From UBA1952 sp965200035 (GTDB lineage Bacteria; Bacteroidota; Bacteroidia; Chitinophagales; Chitinophagaceae), in assembly GCA_965200035.1 (NCBI GenBank), contig OZ241334.1, positions 1,612,001-1,676,000 on the forward strand: a stretch of 64,000 bases of DNA, in the 5' to 3' direction. Made by a program: the position numbers and the translations under genes. Shown one piece after another: positions 17,932 through 26,040 of this stretch; position 1 is the stretch's first letter, and every line of letters starts with the position of its first letter. The notes under the pieces were generated by a model. That model had not been told where the DNA came from. It worked only from the letters and a program-made list of their open reading frames with translations, and ran no database searches.

Positions 17932-18243
17932 TCAGATGCCGAAGCCGCCCAATAAGTCAATTTCCTGCCCTTTTTCCGGCATGCCGTCAAGGATGGGCAT
18001 TGCTTTCATGATGAGCGCACGCACAGCTTCTATAGTCAGAGAGTTGGCGTGATCTTCCTTGCTGTCCCATATTTCGGTCACATATACAGCGTTTACATCA
18101 TTTGCATTCTTGCCAATTGCGTAGAGCCTGCATCCTTTAACTTTTGATACCAGCGCTGAAGCCTCTAAAAGAATGCCTGCAAGTTCGTCCCGGTGTCCTG
18201 CTTTTGCGGTCAGCTTTCCGCGGAGTAAGTATTCATTAGCCAT
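17932..18243 (-). CDS. Antibiotic biosynthesis monooxygenase-like (ABM/YgiN-type) protein
   Basis: A 103-residue single-domain protein of the ferredoxin-like ABM fold: EYLLRGKLTAKAGHRDELAG, CRLYAIGKNANDVNAVYVTE and IWDSKEDHANSLT. This is the size and pattern of the small quinol-monooxygenase or stress-related YgiN family, which form dimers and need no cofactor. It is the first gene of a four-gene operon ending at 15448. The substrate is unknown. Confidence 0.78.
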   Translation of the reverse strand: MANEYLLRGKLTAKAGHRDELAGILLEASALVSKVKGCRLYAIGKNANDVNAVYVTEIWDSKEDHANSLTIEAVRALIMKAMPILDGMPEKGQEIDLLGGFGI

Positions 18244-18560
18244 TTTAAGTAATTGATTTTAAAGCCTTTTTCTGATGATAAATATTGTTCTGACTAAGTT
18301 ACTGCAATAATCGTTCCAATTACAAACGGTTACAAACACTTTTATCCGCAAGTAAGCGGGTAAATACCGACTACGTTTTTCACACAGCCCCATCTTTGCA
18401 TCATCAAAAGTTTACGGGACAGGTTTAAACAAACTATAATGCACAGTAAGAATGATTTAAGATACAGGGATGGATCATCCGCTACAGAACAAATCAACTA
18501 CACAGGATTTTATTTAAAGATTAAAACAAAACAATCATTCAAATTTTAAAACAACAAGTT
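18244..18560. other. Divergent intergenic region
   Basis: 317 bases between the monooxygenase gene (minus) and ssb (plus). It is AT-rich near the ends and must hold both promoters. A CATCTTTG at 18391-18398 resembles the -7 element, but it lies 163 bases from the ssb start. I see no RNA gene or repeat. Confidence 0.5.
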
Positions 18561-18905
18561 ATGAACAGCTTAAAGAACAGAGTACAACTCATCGGCCGCC
18601 TGGGAAACAATCCTGAGGTGAAAAATCTGGAAGCAGGAAACAAACTGGTGAAGATGACGATTGCCACCAATGATGTGTACACCAACAATCGTGGTGAGCG
18701 TGTGGAAGACACCGAATGGCACAATGTAGTTGCCTGGGGCAAAACAGCCGAGATCGCTGAGAAGTTTCTACAGAAAGGCAGTGCGGTAATGGTGGAAGGA
18801 AAGCTCACCCACCGCGATTACACGGCTAAGGACGGCTCTAAAAGAATATTTACAGAGATCGTGATCAACAATCTGATGATGATGGATAAAAAGCAGGTAG
18901 CCTGA
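18561..18905 (+). CDS. ssb: Single-stranded DNA-binding protein, short form
   Basis: A 114-residue OB-fold protein: MNSLKNRVQLIGRLGNNPEV, IATNDVYTNN, TEWHNVVAWGKTAEIAEKFL and GSAVMVEGKLTHRDYT. It binds ssDNA as a tetramer in replication, recombination or repair. It ends at residue 114 just after the OB fold (VINNLMMMDKKQVA) and lacks the Gly/Pro-rich linker and the acidic DDDIPF-type tip that recruits partner proteins. It is therefore probably a secondary SSB rather than the essential replicative one. It is monocistronic; its stop codon lies within the following hairpin. Confidence 0.92.
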   Translation: MNSLKNRVQLIGRLGNNPEVKNLEAGNKLVKMTIATNDVYTNNRGERVEDTEWHNVVAWGKTAEIAEKFLQKGSAVMVEGKLTHRDYTAKDGSKRIFTEIVINNLMMMDKKQVA

Positions 18906-18920
18906 TTTCAGGCTACCTGC
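18893..18920. terminator. Hairpin overlapping the ssb stop codon
   Basis: GCAGGTAGCCTG/CAGGCTACCTGC (18893-18904 with 18909-18920) is a perfect 12-bp stem with a 4-base loop. There is no T-run after it on either strand, so it may protect RNA ends rather than terminate. Confidence 0.6.
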
Positions 18921-18929
18921 TCCAAACGC

Positions 18930-19226
18930 TTAGCGTCCGCCATTGCTTGGCGGCAGCGGCTGACCGCTGTTGTAATTAAGATTGCGCTGCTTGTTCTTTT
19001 TTACCCCATCGTTGATGGGCGTATTATCACCATGATAAGGGGATGGCGGCTCTGCCATGCCGGTGCTGTGGCTACGGCTGTAATGCTTTGCATGCATGGA
19101 GTGAGCTGAGCGCCTGTGCATTGCCTTCCGGTGCCGGGACTGTGGCGTCATCTTTTTTACATGCTGGGCAGAAAGATCTGCACTCCATACGAGCAGGATA
19201 GCAGCTAATAGTAAGCTATATTTCAT
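18930..19226 (-). CDS. Small secreted basic, His-rich protein
   Basis: A 98-residue protein with a clear signal peptide (MKYSLLLAAILLVWSADLSA|Q). The mature part is basic and rich in His, Arg, Ser and Met (HRKAMHRRSAHSMHAKHYSR) and then turns Pro/Asn/Gly-rich (YNSGQPLPPSNGGR). It has no predicted fold and no known family. The His/Met clusters could bind metal in the periplasm. The gene has a long inverted repeat in its 5' leader, immediately upstream of the start codon. Confidence 0.65.
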   Translation of the reverse strand: MKYSLLLAAILLVWSADLSAQHVKKMTPQSRHRKAMHRRSAHSMHAKHYSRSHSTGMAEPPSPYHGDNTPINDGVKKNKQRNLNYNSGQPLPPSNGGR

Positions 19227-19230
19227 AAAT

Positions 19231-19276
19231 CTGATTTTGAGGATGAACTTAATTATTTATCAGTCCTCAAAATCAG
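19231..19276. repeat. 13-bp perfect inverted repeat in the leader of the His-rich protein gene
   Basis: CTGATTTTGAGGA (19231-19243) and TCCTCAAAATCAG (19264-19276) form a perfect 13-bp stem with a 20-base loop, only 4 bases from the start codon at 19226. A second palindrome, CAGTGC-cat-GCACTG, overlaps its far end (19274-19288). It could be a translational control hairpin or an operator. Confidence 0.6.
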
Positions 19277-19311
19277 TGCCATGCACTGAAGATTTTTGGC
19301 GCTCACCAAGC

Positions 19312-19352
19312 AAATTAAAAGAGCGGCATTTTGGATACCGCTCTTTTAATTT
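19312..19352 (-). terminator. Terminator of the lipocalin-like gene
   Basis: A perfect 15-bp stem AAATTAAAAGAGCGG/CCGCTCTTTTAATTT (19312-19326 with 19338-19352) touches the stop codon. The minus strand has TTTTAATTT in the descending arm. Confidence 0.75.
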
Positions 19353-19705
19353 TACATTTTACAGTCTGCAGGGTCTGCTTTCATCAGCTGAAAGCCGCCT
19401 GCTTTGGAAAGAATCCATTGCCCGCGCCGGTCACGGCGCACGGTGAATGATTGCTTAGAGCGGTCTTTGTAATAAAGGGTTACCTTACCTCCCCCTTCAA
19501 AGCTCCAGCGGCCATCCAGCAGGTCATAATCACTGCGGCGGCCATTCCAGTCATTAAAGCTGAACGTGTTGTTGCGCATCAGTGAAAGGCGCTCTTCGCC
19601 ATGATAGGTAGGCATAGTCCAGCAGCCAATCATGCCTTCGCGGTTCTGGGCAAAGGCAGGTAGCGTAATTCCTGCGAGCAGCAGTGCTAAAAAAGTCTTT
19701 TTCAT
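19352..19705 (-). CDS. Small secreted lipocalin-like protein
   Basis: A 117-residue protein with a signal peptide (MKKTFLALLLAGITLPAFAQ, cleavage after AFA). The mature chain opens with MIGCWTMPTYHGEERLSL and continues as short beta strands (NTFSFNDW, DGRWSFEGGGKVTLYYKDRS, QSFTVRRDRRGQWILSK). This 'GxWxxxxxxxxxxxxxFxxdGtFxxxxxxxxxxGxW' layout is that of lipocalin-like domains common in Bacteroidota. Two cysteines (about 28 and 115) could form a disulfide. No ligand can be assigned. Confidence 0.7.
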   Translation of the reverse strand: MKKTFLALLLAGITLPAFAQNREGMIGCWTMPTYHGEERLSLMRNNTFSFNDWNGRRSDYDLLDGRWSFEGGGKVTLYYKDRSKQSFTVRRDRRGQWILSKAGGFQLMKADPADCKM

Positions 19706-19974
19706 TTTTGATGGATTTGATTAAGTGATTGAACAGTAAGGTTAAAAAATCGTTCCGGCATTTTTCAGGATTGCCGGTATGTGCGATCATGGCAATGCAT
19801 AGATAATTAATGGCTTGGGCAAATAACTCGCTTTGGGGTATTGTATCCATAGCTATTAACCGATTGTTATTCTATAAATATTTCCATGTCAATCCTTACT
19901 TATAAGCGTATTCTTCTGTCTATTTGCTAACAGATGCTTTTTTACACTAATTTTTCATCACGAACCGTCCGACT

Positions 19975-22900
19975 ATGAACAAAAAAAATTTACTTTTCCT
20001 TTTAATGCTGATGATTGCGCTACAGGCAAAGGCGATCTATGCGCCGGTAGCTGTGCTCGGGTATAATGCGGACATAGTGGCTAATGGTGTAGGTCCGGCC
20101 AGCGGCTCTATTACTCTGGATATGGATGGAGCGGGCTATGCATTCATGGCTTCTGATTTTAATCCTGCGGGCACTACGCCTACAAGGTATATGCCCAACG
20201 GAGGACTCATCAATAGTGTGGCTACCAGCGGGCTTTCGTTTCAACTGGCGAGCTATTCTGCTTCCAATTCTTTGCGGCTGGCACCTGTCAGTACAGATTC
20301 TCTGAGATTCGTCACCCCTACGGCAGCAACGGAAGTATACGTGCTGGCATCTTCAGGAAGCGGTACTTCTTCACTTACCATGACCGTCAATTTTACAGAT
20401 GGCACTACCCAACCTGTAACGCCTATTACGGTGCAGGACTGGTACTTTGGCACCAACTACGCGATTCAGGGTCTTGGCCGGGTAAATGTTACTTCTACCG
20501 GCGGCACGGGCATCGACAACAATACTACTGATCCACGTCTGTATCAGCATCTCATCACCATCGCTGCCGGCAATACCGCCAAGCTGATCCGCAGCATTAC
20601 TTTCAATAAAACCAATTCTACCGGAGTGCTCAATGTGATGGGCATCTCTATCAATACTCCTTCCGCTGCACCGCCATGCGTGGCTACTCCAACTGCACCG
20701 GCCAATGCCGCCAGCATATGCGCAGGTACTACCGTACTGAGCTGGGCTGCTGTAGCCGGCGCCAGCACTTATGATGTGTACCTGAATACCGGCAGCACGG
20801 CAACAACCATCGTATCGCCCGATCAGGCAGGCACTACTTACAGCGCCACTACTACCCCAGGCACTTATGCCTGGAAGATCATCCCTAAGAATAGCTTTGG
20901 CAGCGCCACTGGTTGCAATACCTTCACCTTTACTGTTAATGCTACCGTTACGCCTTCTGTAACTATTGCTGCATCCCCCACAGGTACTATCTGCGCAGGC
21001 ACTCCGGTTACTTTTACGGCTACTTCGGTAAATGGCGGCACTACGCCAGCTTATCAATGGAAGAAAGGCACTGCCAATGTAGGCACCAATGCTGCTACTT
21101 ATACCGATAATGCGCTGGCCAGTGGCAATGCAATCAGTGTGGTAATGACCAGCAATGCTGCCTGCCCTACGCCGGCTACCGCTACCAGCGCAGCTATTAC
21201 TATGACCGTACTGCCCCGTCCGGGCGCTACCATCACTGCAGCTACAGATACTACTTTCTGTCAGGGCGGTTCTGTTGTACTGAATGCCAATGCAGGTACT
21301 GGACTTACTTATCAATGGCTGCTGAACGGCGCCCCGATTGTTACTGCTACAAACGCTTCTTATACGGCATCAGCATCAGGTGGTTATCGTGTAGCTATAT
21401 CCAATGGTGTATGTACAGATACTTCTATTGCCAGAACCATTACGGTAAAGCCTTTGCCAACTGCGAGCATCACCCCTGCCGGGTCACAGACGATCTGCCA
21501 GGGATCTGTAACGATGCTTACGGCGAATGCAGGCACAGGCTATACTTATCAATGGAAGAGAGGCGGAGCAGATATCACCGGCGAAACAAATGCCAGCTAT
21601 GCAGCAGGTACAGCGGGCAGCTATCAGGTAGTAGTTACCTCTAACGGCTGCTCAGTGACTTCTACTGCAGTCTCTGTTACGGTTAATCCTACACCCGGTG
21701 CTACGGCTACTGCCGGCGGACCACTGGCCTTCTGCCAGGGCGGATCTGTGACTCTCACCGGCGCAGCTTCTACTACTACCGGCGTCTCTTATCAATGGCT
21801 CAGAAACAATCTGATCACCGGCGTTACTACGCGTACTTATACAGCTACCACTTCCGGCGCTTACCGGATACGCGTTGCCTTCACCGCTACAGGCTGTGCC
21901 GATACTTCCAGCCCTGCGCTTAATGTGAATGTATCTACCCAGCCGCCGGCTACCATTACACAGACCGGAACAAGCCCTATCTGCCAGGGCAGTAATATCC
22001 GCTTCCAGTCGGCATCTGCTACAGGTTATACTTACCAGTGGTATAAGGACGGTGCAAGCATCCCCGGCGCTACTACCAATAGCTATTTTGCAACAACAGC
22101 CGGTGCTTATCATGTGGTGATTATAAACGGAACCTGCACTACTATCACTACCGACCGTACTGTTGTGGTGAATCCATTGCCAACCTCTACCGCATCTGCC
22201 ACAGGCGCTACTGCTTTCTGTGAGGGCGATTCAGTGGTGCTGTTCAGTGGCGCTACAACCGGCCTTACTTTCCAGTGGCGTAAAAATGGTACGGATATTC
22301 CCGGCGCTACTACGTCCGGTTATACAGCAAAAGCAACCGGTTTCTATACGTTGATTTCTACCAACAGCAATGGCTGCTCTGCTACATCTGCTGTGATTAA
22401 TGTAACGGTAAGCACCATGCCGGTTGCTGCGATCACACCGCTCGGCCCGCTCAGCTTCTGCCAGAGCAATTCTGTAACGCTGAGCGCTACTGCCGGCACC
22501 GCTTATAATTATAAATGGTATCTGGATGGCTCACAGCTTGCAGGTAACAATGGACAAACGCTGATTGCCAGCCAGAGCGGCGACTATACAGTGCAGATCA
22601 CCAATGGTACATGTCAGGCAGTTTCTCCAGCTATTAATGTAAATGTAATCACTGCGCCACCTGCCAGCATTGTCGCTGAAGGTCCTGTTAATTTCTGCCA
22701 GGGTGGTACGGTGCTGCTGAATGCAAACCGTGCGCCGGGCCTTACTTATCAGTGGACCCGCAATGGGGTAAATGTTCCGGGAGCTACCAACTATCAATAT
22801 ACCGCATCTACAACCGGCGCTTATTCGGTCAATATTTTTGATGGCACCTGTCCTTCTAATGCAACAGAGAATGTAACCGTTAATAGTTTCCCGGCAGCAG

Positions 22901-23337
22901 TCATCACTGTAACCGGAAGTGTACTGAGCACAGATGCTTTCAGCACTTACCAATGGTACCGGAATGGCGCAATGATCAGCGGCGCTACTGCGCAAACTTA
23001 TACTGCTACCCAGGACGGTTATTACAGTGTAGTAGTAAGCGATGCGCTTGGCTGCACGGCAACCTCTTCCGTACAACGGATCTCTACGCTGGACATTGGT
23101 CATGTAAACGGAGCTGCGGCTAAGATATGGCCTAATCCGGCGCACGATGTAGTAATGATAGATGCTCCGGTGAAAGTGGATATACAGGTAATGAGCGTTG
23201 ACGGAAAAATGCTGCTGCATGCCAATAATGCAACGGCGATCAATGTAGCTGAGCTGCCGCTTGGCCTGTACATGATCCGCATAACAGATCATACTACCGG
23301 ACGTATGCTTACCTTGCAGAAGCTGGTCAGAAACTAA
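19975..23337 (+). CDS. Large secreted Ig-like-repeat protein with T9SS sorting domain
   Basis: A 1120-residue protein. A signal peptide (MNKKNLLFLLMLMIALQAKA) is followed by a beta-rich N-terminal domain (about 25-230). A fibronectin-like unit lies at about 233-320. Eight Cys-containing Ig/PKD-like repeats of about 80 residues follow at about 328-965; each has the pattern FCQGGSVVLNANAGTGLTYQW ... NGxC. A degenerate unit lacking Cys follows. The last 75 residues (IWPNPAHDVVMI to LTLQKLVRN) form a type A T9SS C-terminal sorting domain, so the protein is exported and surface-attached or released. The repeats point to adhesion or a structural role. It has a long intergenic leader and its own terminator, so it is monocistronic. 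Confidence 0.88.
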   Translation: MNKKNLLFLLMLMIALQAKAIYAPVAVLGYNADIVANGVGPASGSITLDMDGAGYAFMASDFNPAGTTPTRYMPNGGLINSVATSGLSFQLASYSASNSLRLAPVSTDSLRFVTPTAATEVYVLASSGSGTSSLTMTVNFTDGTTQPVTPITVQDWYFGTNYAIQGLGRVNVTSTGGTGIDNNTTDPRLYQHLITIAAGNTAKLIRSITFNKTNSTGVLNVMGISINTPSAAPPCVATPTAPANAASICAGTTVLSWAAVAGASTYDVYLNTGSTATTIVSPDQAGTTYSATTTPGTYAWKIIPKNSFGSATGCNTFTFTVNATVTPSVTIAASPTGTICAGTPVTFTATSVNGGTTPAYQWKKGTANVGTNAATYTDNALASGNAISVVMTSNAACPTPATATSAAITMTVLPRPGATITAATDTTFCQGGSVVLNANAGTGLTYQWLLNGAPIVTATNASYTASASGGYRVAISNGVCTDTSIARTITVKPLPTASITPAGSQTICQGSVTMLTANAGTGYTYQWKRGGADITGETNASYAAGTAGSYQVVVTSNGCSVTSTAVSVTVNPTPGATATAGGPLAFCQGGSVTLTGAASTTTGVSYQWLRNNLITGVTTRTYTATTSGAYRIRVAFTATGCADTSSPALNVNVSTQPPATITQTGTSPICQGSNIRFQSASATGYTYQWYKDGASIPGATTNSYFATTAGAYHVVIINGTCTTITTDRTVVVNPLPTSTASATGATAFCEGDSVVLFSGATTGLTFQWRKNGTDIPGATTSGYTAKATGFYTLISTNSNGCSATSAVINVTVSTMPVAAITPLGPLSFCQSNSVTLSATAGTAYNYKWYLDGSQLAGNNGQTLIASQSGDYTVQITNGTCQAVSPAINVNVITAPPASIVAEGPVNFCQGGTVLLNANRAPGLTYQWTRNGVNVPGATNYQYTASTTGAYSVNIFDGTCPSNATENVTVNSFPAAVITVTGSVLSTDAFSTYQWYRNGAMISGATAQTYTATQDGYYSVVVSDALGCTATSSVQRISTLDIGHVNGAAAKIWPNPAHDVVMIDAPVKVDIQVMSVDGKMLLHANNATAINVAELPLGLYMIRITDHTTGRMLTLQKLVRN
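20940..23090 (+). repeat. Tandem coding repeats of about 240 bp (Ig-like units)
   Basis: Nine consecutive units within the T9SS protein share the encoded pattern C-Q-G/E-x-S-V-x-L, Y-Q-W-x-x-x-G, G-A-T-x-x-x-Y and N-G-x-C. The DNA copies are diverged, so they are old duplications rather than a recent expansion. Confidence 0.75.
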
Positions 23338-23356
23338 GCAGAAATATTTTTCTAAA

Positions 23357-23389
23357 ACAGAAAGAGCGGCCAATGGCCGCTCTTTCTGT
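23357..23389 (+). terminator. Terminator after the Ig-like-repeat gene
   Basis: A perfect 15-bp stem ACAGAAAGAGCGGCC/GGCCGCTCTTTCTGT has a 3-base loop. The descending arm contains TCTTTCTGTT. It may serve both strands. Confidence 0.75.
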
Positions 23390-23446
23390 TGATGCTTTAA
23401 ACCGGTGCGCTCTTTCAGTATATTCTATGAAAAGTAATCCGGCTCT

Positions 23447-24598
23447 TTAAAAAATCTTCAGATTCAGAGACACGCCAAACCATTGATTTTTATCGTTTCC
23501 TTTTTTGAAATCGGTGACGATCTCAGGCGTTATTACAAAGAATTTGTTGACCGAATAATTGAAGAACAGGCGGTACATTTTCCTGGACATGGTGGGATCG
23601 CGATCTTCCTCATGCTTGTTGATCAGCTTGTAGCCGAAGCCAATAGAGGTTTTGTAAAACAGTGATTTTAGATCGTGGTTCGATTCGCTGCCGAATTCTA
23701 TATTCACGAAGCCGGTAGCATAGCCTTTGAGCTTATTGGGCGCAGTTTCCGCAAAGCGGTAAAAATAGTTGTTAGACAGGCGAACGAAGGTGGAAGAGCC
23801 TTTTTCATGGCTTACGTAGATGCCCACTCCGTACTCGATATTGGTGCAGAGCGTATTGCGCACCAGCGACACACCGATACCGCCTTCTATAGACAATAGA
23901 CTTTTGCTAAGGCCAAGACCATAATATTTCGCGAGCTTGTTGGTAGCAGGAGTATAGGTCATGGTAAGCTGATGCCGGCTTGCATCCGGGTTTTTCCATT
24001 TGCTGCGGTAAGCCTGCACAATCGAATCGATCTTGGCCGCCGTCTTGTTTTTCCAGAAGTCATCGCGGGAAAACGTATTGTAGTTATCCAGCTTCTTGAG
24101 CATGAATACATACTGTATCTGAGCATCGTTCCCTTTATTTTGAAGAATGCGAAGCGTATCAGTGCCGGCCTTCAGTACAGAAGGTCCATCGCTGCCAATA
24201 GTCATCAGGCCTGCCGATTCATTGCTTTGCGAAAACCGGCTGATGAGGTTCTTTTGATTAGCCGGAATATGCACGTCCAGGCATTGTGTATTCTGCTCCT
24301 GCTGCAGCGAATCTTTGTACAGCGCGATCACCTGATCGGCAGCGCGGAAGGCGCTCAGAAAATCTTCGGGGGAAGACCAGTCGCTGAGCTTCTTAAACTT
24401 TACGACCAATGACTCGCCTTTGTCAAGCTCTATCGTGAAGCGGTATTTTACTTCTTCTTCATCGATCACGAACCATTTTTTGCGCAGCTGCTCAGCCTGT
24501 GTTTCGGTTTTTTTTGTTGCACTACTTTGGGCACAGAGGGCATTGGTGCTTAGCAGGCAAAGCGATGCCAGTGCCACAATTTTCTGAATTGTGTTCAT
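23447..24598 (-). CDS. Secreted, probably outer-membrane protein of the ECF sigma operon
   Basis: A 383-residue protein with a signal peptide (about 1-23, ASLCLLSTNALCAQ). Residues 30-200 are soluble-like and charged (LRKKWFVIDEEEVKYRFTIE). The C-terminal half has alternating amphipathic strands ending in aromatic residues (YYGLGLSKSLLSIEGGIGVS, GYATGFVNIEFG, MYRLFFNYSVNKFFVITPEI) and ends in WFGVSLNLKIF, the Phe-terminal form of outer-membrane beta barrels. It is the third gene of the operon with the sigma factor and anti-sigma protein (49-base gap). An envelope role sensed or controlled by that system is inferred. Confidence 0.68.
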   Translation of the reverse strand: MNTIQKIVALASLCLLSTNALCAQSSATKKTETQAEQLRKKWFVIDEEEVKYRFTIELDKGESLVVKFKKLSDWSSPEDFLSAFRAADQVIALYKDSLQQEQNTQCLDVHIPANQKNLISRFSQSNESAGLMTIGSDGPSVLKAGTDTLRILQNKGNDAQIQYVFMLKKLDNYNTFSRDDFWKNKTAAKIDSIVQAYRSKWKNPDASRHQLTMTYTPATNKLAKYYGLGLSKSLLSIEGGIGVSLVRNTLCTNIEYGVGIYVSHEKGSSTFVRLSNNYFYRFAETAPNKLKGYATGFVNIEFGSESNHDLKSLFYKTSIGFGYKLINKHEEDRDPTMSRKMYRLFFNYSVNKFFVITPEIVTDFKKGNDKNQWFGVSLNLKIF

Positions 24599-24647
24599 AA
24601 TTTATTGGATTGTTGAAGTGATTGTTTTTGAGAAATGCGGATGCTCT

Positions 24648-25304
24648 TTATCTGTCCAATGCAAAAGCCAGATCGCGTACGGGCTTTTGATGAACGGCGT
24701 CGTCAGGAATACCCGGCTTGTTCAGCTTCATCTGTATCAGCGGATGAGGAGTGGCAGCAACGGCGGGCTGCTCTTCTTCATCCAGATCAAGATAATGGGT
24801 AACCTTTGGGATTGCTTTCGCTATAGCAGCAGGTACAGGAACCACCTGCTTTGGCGTAATGATGGGTGCCGGTATTACCACATCTTCTATTGGGTGTAAT
24901 GATTCTTTCTGCTTTGGCACAGCCGCTACAGCTTTTGCTTTTTGAGCCGGCTCAATCATTTTATTAGTTTGCTGCTGAGCGGGCTCATGTATCGATATTG
25001 CTGGTTTTGGATGGCCAGCAGCAACTGTATTTTTTTCTGTTTTCTTAACTGTTGTAGCTACCTGTATCATTTGCGGCTGATGATTTGGTGTGTACAAAAA
25101 TCGATAAGCGATTACAGCAATCAGCAATATGGCTGCCGCGCGCAAAGCCCATCTGGCGGCTGGTAATACATAAATCTTCTTCCTGCTATTGATCTTCGGC
25201 TGCAGCTCACTCCACAGCGCTTCTTTATCAAAATCAGGCAACACGTCTTTCAATGAAGCATCCTCCAGCATTTCCTTCATTTGCTCTTCCAGTCTGTTTT
25301 TCAT
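24648..25304 (-). CDS. Anti-sigma-factor-like membrane protein
   Basis: A 218-residue protein. The acidic N-terminal cytoplasmic part (residues 1-45, EEQMKEMLEDASLKDVLPDF) is followed by one transmembrane helix at about 50-68 (LRAAAILLIAVIAYRFLY). A long Pro/Ala/Lys-rich periplasmic region follows (KPAISIHEPAQQQTNKMIEP). This layout, with the start codon overlapping the sigma gene stop by 4 bases, is that of anti-sigma factors that hold an ECF sigma at the membrane. No zinc-binding ZAS motif is visible, so it belongs to a non-ZAS type if the role is right. Confidence 0.75.
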   Translation of the reverse strand: MKNRLEEQMKEMLEDASLKDVLPDFDKEALWSELQPKINSRKKIYVLPAARWALRAAAILLIAVIAYRFLYTPNHQPQMIQVATTVKKTEKNTVAAGHPKPAISIHEPAQQQTNKMIEPAQKAKAVAAVPKQKESLHPIEDVVIPAPIITPKQVVPVPAAIAKAIPKVTHYLDLDEEEQPAVAATPHPLIQMKLNKPGIPDDAVHQKPVRDLAFALDR

Positions 25305-25888
25305 GATGCAATGCTTTTGGCGTTCGTAACTCTGTTCTGCAATAATGCTCTGGCTTTATGAAGCTGCGATTTTGAGGTGCTTTCCGATATGCCCAGCAGC
25401 ATGGCAATCTCTTTGTGGCTCATATCTTCAAACACATACAGGTTGAAGATGGTACGGTAGCCCGGTGGCAGCTCATGTACCCACAGCATGATCTCCTTTA
25501 CTGTAAGCTGGGTAAGCGGATCTTGGTGCAGCTCTTCCGGTATCGTTTCTTCCAGCCGTTCGTCCCAGTTGCGGAGCACATCCTTTTGCTTGCGCAATTG
25601 CATCAGGCATTGATTCACCGTTACCTTTTTCAGCCACGCCTTCAGGCTGCCATCCTGCCGGTATTCATATCTCCCAATGCTTTTGAAGCACTCTGTCAGC
25701 GCCTGCATCAGCATATCCTTTGCGTCTTCAGGGTTATTGGCATACCTCATGCATACCATCATCAGCGGCTCTGCGTATTCATTATAGAGCTTTTTCTGTG
25801 CGTAGGCATTCCCTTCTTTGCAGCCCCTGGCCAGGGCTGCTTCGCTTTCATAAAGCTCATTGAGTAAAGGAATGGTCATGTTGTGCAT
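25301..25888 (-). CDS. ECF-type RNA polymerase sigma factor
   Basis: A 195-residue protein. Region 2 lies at about 40-90 (CMRYANNPEDAKDMLMQALT, then FKSIGRYEYRQDGSLKAWLK). Region 4 lies at about 130-185 (LPPGYRTIFNLYVFEDMSHK, IAMLLGISESTSKSQLHKAR) and holds the promoter -35-binding HTH. The size and pattern are normal for the group. It overlaps the anti-sigma gene by 4 bases, indicating translational coupling. The operon probably includes the outer-membrane gene at 23447. Confidence 0.92.
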   Translation of the reverse strand: MHNMTIPLLNELYESEAALARGCKEGNAYAQKKLYNEYAEPLMMVCMRYANNPEDAKDMLMQALTECFKSIGRYEYRQDGSLKAWLKKVTVNQCLMQLRKQKDVLRNWDERLEETIPEELHQDPLTQLTVKEIMLWVHELPPGYRTIFNLYVFEDMSHKEIAMLLGISESTSKSQLHKARALLQNRVTNAKSIAS

Positions 25889-26028
25889 TGCTGATACACT
25901 ATAAAGTGCAGCATTAAGTAAAAAGGTTGCCTGAGCCGGAAAAAATATTTTTCAGGCATCTTATCCAAAAAGCTCCGCCGCCAATATTAAATAATAATTA
26001 AGCGTCCTTTAACTCTGGCCTACTGCAA

Positions 26029-26036
26029 TATTTTTG
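26029..26036 (+). promoter_or_regulatory. -7 element giving a possibly leaderless transcript
   Basis: TATTTTTG matches TAnnTTTG exactly and ends only 4 bases before the ATG at 26041. Transcription would therefore start at or next to the initiation codon. Confidence 0.5.
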
Positions 26037-26040
26037 CCCA

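Noticed and set aside
19554..19850. A 98-codon minus-strand frame starting upstream of the lipocalin-like gene
   Set aside because: It overlaps the lipocalin-like gene in another frame, has no signal peptide or motif, and the overlapping gene has a clear signal peptide and fold.
20940..23090. The roughly 240-bp repeats as a CRISPR or DNA-satellite array
   Set aside because: The units are coding, in frame and diverged at the DNA level; they are Ig-like protein repeats.
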